A DNA stretch of 64,000 nucleotides. Origin: Pseudomonas sp. GM48. Lineage in GTDB: Bacteria > Pseudomonadota > Gammaproteobacteria > Pseudomonadales > Pseudomonadaceae. A program made the translations under genes and the position numbers. Within the stretch, counting starts at the first letter, position 1. Every line of letters begins with the position of its first letter. The notes beneath the pieces are model-generated. The model searched no databases and was not told the DNA's origin. It saw only the letters and a list, made by a program, of their open reading frames with translations. Positions 61,495-64,000 of the stretch are shown one piece after another. The stretch is from the NCBI RefSeq assembly GCF_000282335.1, contig NZ_AKJM01000182.1:48106-112105 (forward strand), in the 5' to 3' direction.

Positions 61495-63699
61495 ATGGAA
61501 ATCAAGGTCAACTTTCTCGACAACCTTCGACTTGAGGCCAAGTTCGACGACTTCACGGTGATTGCCGATCAACCCATTCGCTACAAGGGCGATGGTTCGG
61601 CGCCGGGGCCGTTCGATTACTTCCTGGCTTCGTCGGCGTTGTGTGCGGCGTACTTCGTGAAGTTATATTGCGAAACTCGCAATATCCCCACCGAAAATAT
61701 TCGCCTGTCGCAGAACAATATTGTTGACCCGGAAAACCGCTACAACCAGATTTTCAAGATTCAGGTTGAATTGCCGGCCGACATTTCCGCCAAGGACCGT
61801 CAGGGGATCTTGCGCTCCATCGACCGTTGTACGGTAAAGAAGGTGGTGCAAACCGGGCCTGAGTTTGTGATTGAAGAGGTCGAAAACCTCGACGCCGATG
61901 CCCAGGCGTTGCTGATGCCGCACTCGACCAGCGAAGCGGGCACCTACATTGTGGGCAAGGACCTGCCGCTGGAGCAAACCATCGCCAACATGTCGGGCAT
62001 CCTGGCCGACCTGGGCATGAAGATTGAAATCGCTTCGTGGCGCAATATCGTTCCCAATGTGTGGTCGCTGCATATTCGCGATGCGCACTCGCCGATGTGT
62101 TTTACCAATGGCAAGGGCGCGACCAAAGAAGGCGCGCTGGCATCGGCGTTGGGCGAGTTTATCGAGCGGCTCAACTGCAACTTCTTCTATAACGATCAGT
62201 TCTGGGGGGAGGACATCGCCAACGCGGCGTTTGTGCATTACCCGGACGAGCGCTGGTTCAAGCCGGGCCCGAAGGACGAACTGCCATCTGAAATCCTCGA
62301 CGAGTACTGCCTGAAGATTTACGACCGGGATGGCGAGTTGCGTGGTTCGCATCTGTACGACACCAACTCCGGCAACACCCAGCGCGGCATTTGTTCGCTA
62401 CCGTTTGTGCGTCAGTCGGACAATGAGGTGGTGTACTTCCCGTCCAACCTGATCGAAAACCTGTTCCTGAGTAATGGCATGAGCGCAGGCAATACGCTGG
62501 CCGAAGCGCAGGTGCAGTGTCTGTCGGAAATCTTCGAGCGCGCGGTCAAGCGCGAAATCCTCGAAGGCGAAATGGCCCTGCCGGATGTGCCGCAGGAAGT
62601 GTTGGCGAAGTACCCGGGGATTCTGGCCGGTATCCAAGGCCTGGAAGAGCAGGGCTTCCCGGTGCTGGTCAAGGACGCGTCGCTGGGCGGGGAATTCCCG
62701 GTGATGTGTGTCACCTTGATGAACCCGCGTACCGGTGGCGTATTTGCCTCGTTCGGCGCGCACCCAAGCCTGGAAGTGGCGCTGGAGCGCAGCCTGACGG
62801 AACTGCTGCAAGGTCGCAGTTTCGAAGGTTTGAATGATTTGCCTCAGCCGACGTTCGAAGGTCAGGCGGTGACTGAGCCGAACAACTTCGTGGAGCACTT
62901 TATCGACTCCAGCGGTGTGGTCTCGTGGCGCTTCTTCAGCGCCAAGCCGGATTTCGAATTCGTTGAGTGGGATTTCTCCGGTCAAGGAGAAAACTCGAAT
63001 GTCGAAGAGGCCGCGACTTTGTTCGGCATTCTCGAAGACATGGGCAAAGAAGTGTACATGGCGGTCTATGAGCACATCGGCGCCAAGGCCTGTCGCATTC
63101 TGGTGCCGGATTACTCAGAGATCTATCCGGTAGAAGATTTGATCTGGGATAACACCAACAAAGCGCTGCAGTTCCGCGCCGACATCCTCAACCTGCACAG
63201 CTTGAGCAAAGTCGGCCTGAGAACGCTGGCCAAGGGTTTGGAAAGCAGTGAGCTGGATGATTACACCGACATCACCACCTTGATCGGCATCGAGTTCGAC
63301 GACAACACACCTTGGGGCAAATTGACGATCCTGGAGCTGCGGCTGCTGATTTATCTCGCCTTGCAGAAGTTTGATCAGGCGAAAGATCTGGTGGAAGCCT
63401 TCTTGCAATACAACGACAACACCGTGGAGCGCGGGTTGTTTTATCAAGCCGTGAACGTCGTGCTGGAAATGCAACTGGACGATGATCTGGAACTGAGCGA
63501 CTACGAGGTCAACTTCCGCCGGATGTTCGGCGACGAACGGATGGACGCGGCAATAGGGTCGGTGGATGGCAGTGTACGTTTCTATGGTCTTACGCCGACG
63601 AGCATGAAACTGGAAGGGCTCGACAGGCACCTTCGGCTGATCGACAGCTACAAGAAGCTGCACACGGCGCGAGCCAGAGTGGCGGCGTTGTACAGCTGA
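61495..63699 (+). CDS. OsmC-YcaO fusion protein
   Basis: 734 residues. Residues about 1-130 form an OsmC-like domain (IRYKGDGSAPGPFDYFLASS, two cysteines). Residues about 160-560 form a YcaO ATP-dependent kinase/cyclodehydratase fold (ALGEFIERLNCNFFY, CLSEIFERAVKREI). The C-terminal part is helical and TPR-like. E. coli YcaO (586 residues) lacks the N-terminal OsmC part and is linked to ribosomal protein S12 methylthiolation with RimO. The same fusion is common in Pseudomonas. It is monocistronic and followed by a strong terminator. Its exact substrate is not known to me. Confidence 0.9.
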   Translation: MEIKVNFLDNLRLEAKFDDFTVIADQPIRYKGDGSAPGPFDYFLASSALCAAYFVKLYCETRNIPTENIRLSQNNIVDPENRYNQIFKIQVELPADISAKDRQGILRSIDRCTVKKVVQTGPEFVIEEVENLDADAQALLMPHSTSEAGTYIVGKDLPLEQTIANMSGILADLGMKIEIASWRNIVPNVWSLHIRDAHSPMCFTNGKGATKEGALASALGEFIERLNCNFFYNDQFWGEDIANAAFVHYPDERWFKPGPKDELPSEILDEYCLKIYDRDGELRGSHLYDTNSGNTQRGICSLPFVRQSDNEVVYFPSNLIENLFLSNGMSAGNTLAEAQVQCLSEIFERAVKREILEGEMALPDVPQEVLAKYPGILAGIQGLEEQGFPVLVKDASLGGEFPVMCVTLMNPRTGGVFASFGAHPSLEVALERSLTELLQGRSFEGLNDLPQPTFEGQAVTEPNNFVEHFIDSSGVVSWRFFSAKPDFEFVEWDFSGQGENSNVEEAATLFGILEDMGKEVYMAVYEHIGAKACRILVPDYSEIYPVEDLIWDNTNKALQFRADILNLHSLSKVGLRTLAKGLESSELDDYTDITTLIGIEFDDNTPWGKLTILELRLLIYLALQKFDQAKDLVEAFLQYNDNTVERGLFYQAVNVVLEMQLDDDLELSDYEVNFRRMFGDERMDAAIGSVDGSVRFYGLTPTSMKLEGLDRHLRLIDSYKKLHTARARVAALYS

Positions 63700-63707
63700 T
63701 AGAGATA

Positions 63708-63736
63708 ACAAAAAAGCACCTTGGGTGCTTTTTTGT
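63708..63736. terminator. Strong bidirectional terminator
   Basis: A 13-base-pair stem (ACAAAAAAGCACC with GGTGCTTTTTTGT) and a three-base loop end in T-tracts on both strands, just behind the OsmC-YcaO gene. Confidence 0.9.
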
Positions 63737-63818
63737 TTTTTGGCGGCAGGCTAATCGTCTGTACGCGGTGGTCTCGTTTTTTGGCTCTGTCATGGGCTGT
63801 TGCTGCCTATGAGGAGGT

Positions 63819-63856
63819 CCTTCTATATAGAAGGGCGTTTGGGCTCTTCTATATAG
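63819..63856. repeat. Palindrome CCTTCTATATAGAAGG with second half-site
   Basis: A perfect 16-base palindrome (63819-63834) is followed by a repeat of CTTCTATATAG at 63845-63855. It lies about 85 bases ahead of the rRNA promoter. An operator is possible. Confidence 0.55.
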
Positions 63857-63917
63857 GCGTCCTTTGGGGCGTTTTGCTGCATTCTGCAGGTTATTGATAG
63901 AAAACCAAAATCAGTGC

Positions 63918-63945
63918 TTGACGGCAGATCTCAGGTGTCTATAAT
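63918..63945 (+). promoter_or_regulatory. rRNA operon promoter (first promoter and leader)
   Basis: TTGACG (63918-63923), a 16-base spacer and TATAAT (63940-63945) are followed by the GC-rich discriminator TCGCCCC, as in stringently controlled stable-RNA promoters. The text after it (TTCCGGCGCAGTCGAAACGG and CTCCTTGATAAACAAAGAG) is one I recognise as the leader of Pseudomonas rRNA operons. The 16S gene would start some hundreds of bases beyond the window. Confidence 0.75.
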
Positions 63946-64000
63946 TCGCCCCACTTCCGGCGCAGTCGAAACGGAAAACTCCTTGATAAACAAAGAGTTA

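Noticed and set aside
1..64000. CRISPR array
   Set aside because: No regularly spaced direct repeats with unique spacers were seen; the short repeats found have two or three copies only.

Overview
The window looks like chromosome of a Pseudomonas of the P. fluorescens lineage. The reasons are an nag/mhb-type gentisate operon, a 734-residue OsmC-YcaO fusion, Pseudomonas-like codon use, and a right edge (about 63.9-64.0 kb) that I recognise as the first promoter and leader of a Pseudomonas rRNA operon. This identification is from memory; no search was run.

Layout. 0-23.4 kb is an accessory island. It holds conjugative-element debris (a relaxase tail, a RadC tail, an old integrase tail), a membrane-anchored Tae1-like cell-wall amidase, a striking three-gene block (proteins of 1969, 1452 and about 193 residues, the last an L,D-transpeptidase-like protein), an IS1182-type scrap, a helicase plus HNH-nuclease pair, an HTH gene and an intact tyrosine integrase (integrase A). 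At 23.39 kb lies a 3' tRNA fragment (probably tRNA-Pro) that serves as an attachment site. A second integrase (B) with an excisionase starts on its other side, so two elements sit back to back. 23.5-29.3 kb is a prophage remnant with a broken methyltransferase, YfdQ/YfdP-like genes and a DUF6516 toxin-like pair.

30.2-41.5 kb is a biosynthetic gene cluster that I cannot match to a known product. After a 5'-truncated flavin oxidase and a LysR gene come seven co-directional genes: aldo/keto reductase, argininosuccinate-synthase-like protein with an altered ATP loop, sulfotransferase, APS kinase, PLP decarboxylase, LysE-type exporter, and an adenylation-thiolation-reductase protein. A reasonable reading is that an amino acid is activated and reductively released, reduced further, sulfated with locally made PAPS and exported. 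NRPS debris lies downstream.

41.5-47.8 kb is a complete 3-hydroxybenzoate/gentisate operon with a divergent LysR gene. 48.1-57.5 kb holds ordinary metabolic, stress and regulatory genes. 57.6-59.0 kb is a scrapyard: pieces of a cupin gene, of integrases A and B, and of the 30-41 kb cluster's reductase gene are joined end to end, partly in frame. 59.0-63.7 kb holds an aldehyde dehydrogenase with a LysR gene and the OsmC-YcaO gene, followed by the rRNA promoter.

The best candidates for something undescribed are the 3.9-14.8 kb giant-protein block and the 32.1-40.9 kb sulfur-decorating cluster. The integrase and gene fragments at 1.0, 48.1 and 57.6-59.0 kb record repeated recombination among these islands.
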